Shown here: positions 13,937 to 14,274 of the stretch, one piece after another
Layout of the letters: the number at the start of each line of letters is the position of its first letter
Numbering within the stretch: the stretch's first letter is position 1
Origin: an uncultured bacterium
Lineage (GTDB): Bacteria; Desulfobacterota; Desulfobulbia; Desulfobulbales; Desulfobulbaceae
Assembly: GCA_903896915.1 (NCBI GenBank)
Contig: CAITZN010000225.1
Span: forward strand, 1 to 14,274
Direction: 5' to 3'
Length of the DNA: 14,274 bases
The notes under the pieces: generated by a model
The model's database searches: none
What the model saw: the letters and a program-made list of their open reading frames with translations, nothing else
Told to the model about the DNA's origin: nothing
Made by a program: the position numbers and the translations under genes

Positions 13937-14274
13937 ATGACCACTGATTCTTTTTACGGAATAATCGGCCGGAGCGAAACCATGCAACGGCTGTTTAAAT
14001 TGATCAGCAAGCTCGCTGAAGATGATATCAGTACTGTACTCATCCAAGGAGAATCTGGGACCGGCAAGGAACTGGTTGCCAAAGCTATTCATGCCCACAG
14101 CCCCCGGAACGCTCATCACTTTGTGCCGGTGAACTGTGCAGCTATCCCAGACGACCTTTTGGAGAGTGAACTTTTTGGTTACATTAAGGGGGCGTTTACC
14201 GGAGCGACGAGCACGAAGATAGGTCGTATAGAATACGCAAACAATGGCTCCCTTTTTCTCGACGAAATTGGCGA
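13937..14274 (+). CDS. Sigma-54-dependent transcriptional activator (AAA+ domain), N-terminal part
   Basis: A bacterial enhancer-binding protein that would use ATP to open sigma-54 RNA polymerase promoters. 112 codons are visible before the window ends. The AAA+ domain starts almost at once: [12 protein letters not shown] at 9-20, Walker A GESGTGKE at 38-45, the sigma-54-contacting GAFTGA loop at 85-90, and Walker B GSLFLDE at 104-110. No receiver, GAF or PAS domain lies in front, so it resembles the PspF type that is controlled by a separate protein. It follows the cyclic-nucleotide-binding gene by three bases. Downstream parts (sensor 2, DNA-binding helix-turn-helix) are beyond the window. 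Confidence 0.95.
   Translation, partial: MTTDSFYGIIGRSETMQRLFKLISKLAEDDISTVLIQGESGTGKELVAKAIHAHSPRNAHHFVPVNCAAIPDDLLESELFGYIKGAFTGATSTKIGRIEYANNGSLFLDEIG

Overview
The window looks like ordinary chromosome from an anaerobic, respiratory Gram-negative bacterium. Outer-envelope lipoproteins (RlpA, a multihaem cytochrome), a DUF1566 protein, a PCC/DUF296 protein, an iron-sulfur flavoprotein and a sigma-54 activator together suggest Desulfobacterota, probably near Desulfobulbales. That placement is inferred from gene content and protein style, not from a search. I see no insertion sequence, prophage gene, CRISPR array or attachment site.

Layout. 1-1250 (+): the 3' end of a PCC/DUF296 gene, overlapped by a gene for a DUF1566 (Lcl-like) protein with an unrecognised N-terminal half. 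1251-1598: non-coding, with two neat inverted repeats. 1599-1675 (-): tRNA-Thr(CGT) with its own promoter and terminator. 1753-4079 (+): a nine-haem lipoprotein cytochrome c translationally coupled by an ATGA overlap to the peptidoglycan lipoprotein RlpA. 4062-8683 (-): the tryptophan cluster trpE-trpG-trpD-trpC-trpF, tightly packed and running right to left. It carries chorismate to indole-3-glycerol phosphate; trpB and trpA are not next to it. 8941-9213 (-): rpsT (ribosomal protein S20) with a near-consensus promoter and a strong terminator just upstream of trpE. 9480-10096 (-): two small genes, a VF530-like DNA-binding protein and a 77-residue unknown. 10097-10755: a 659-base AT-rich gap with a possible small ORF, an imperfect direct repeat, a consensus-like promoter with an overlapping palindrome, and a possible folded RNA. 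10756-12542 (+): a D,D-carboxypeptidase with a C-terminal membrane helix, then an iron-sulfur flavoprotein. 12760-13254 (-): an exported thermonuclease-like protein. 13436-14274 (+): a lone cyclic-nucleotide-binding domain protein three bases ahead of a sigma-54 activator that starts directly with its AAA+ domain and runs off the end.

How the parts relate. The trp genes form one pathway block. The cytochrome/RlpA pair and the D,D-carboxypeptidase are envelope functions. The last two genes look like a two-gene signalling unit in which the sensor domain and the ATPase sit on separate polypeptides. No wholly new system is convincing here. The most interesting items are that split regulator pair, the cytochrome-RlpA coupling, the trpBA-less trp cluster and the complex gap at 10097-10755.
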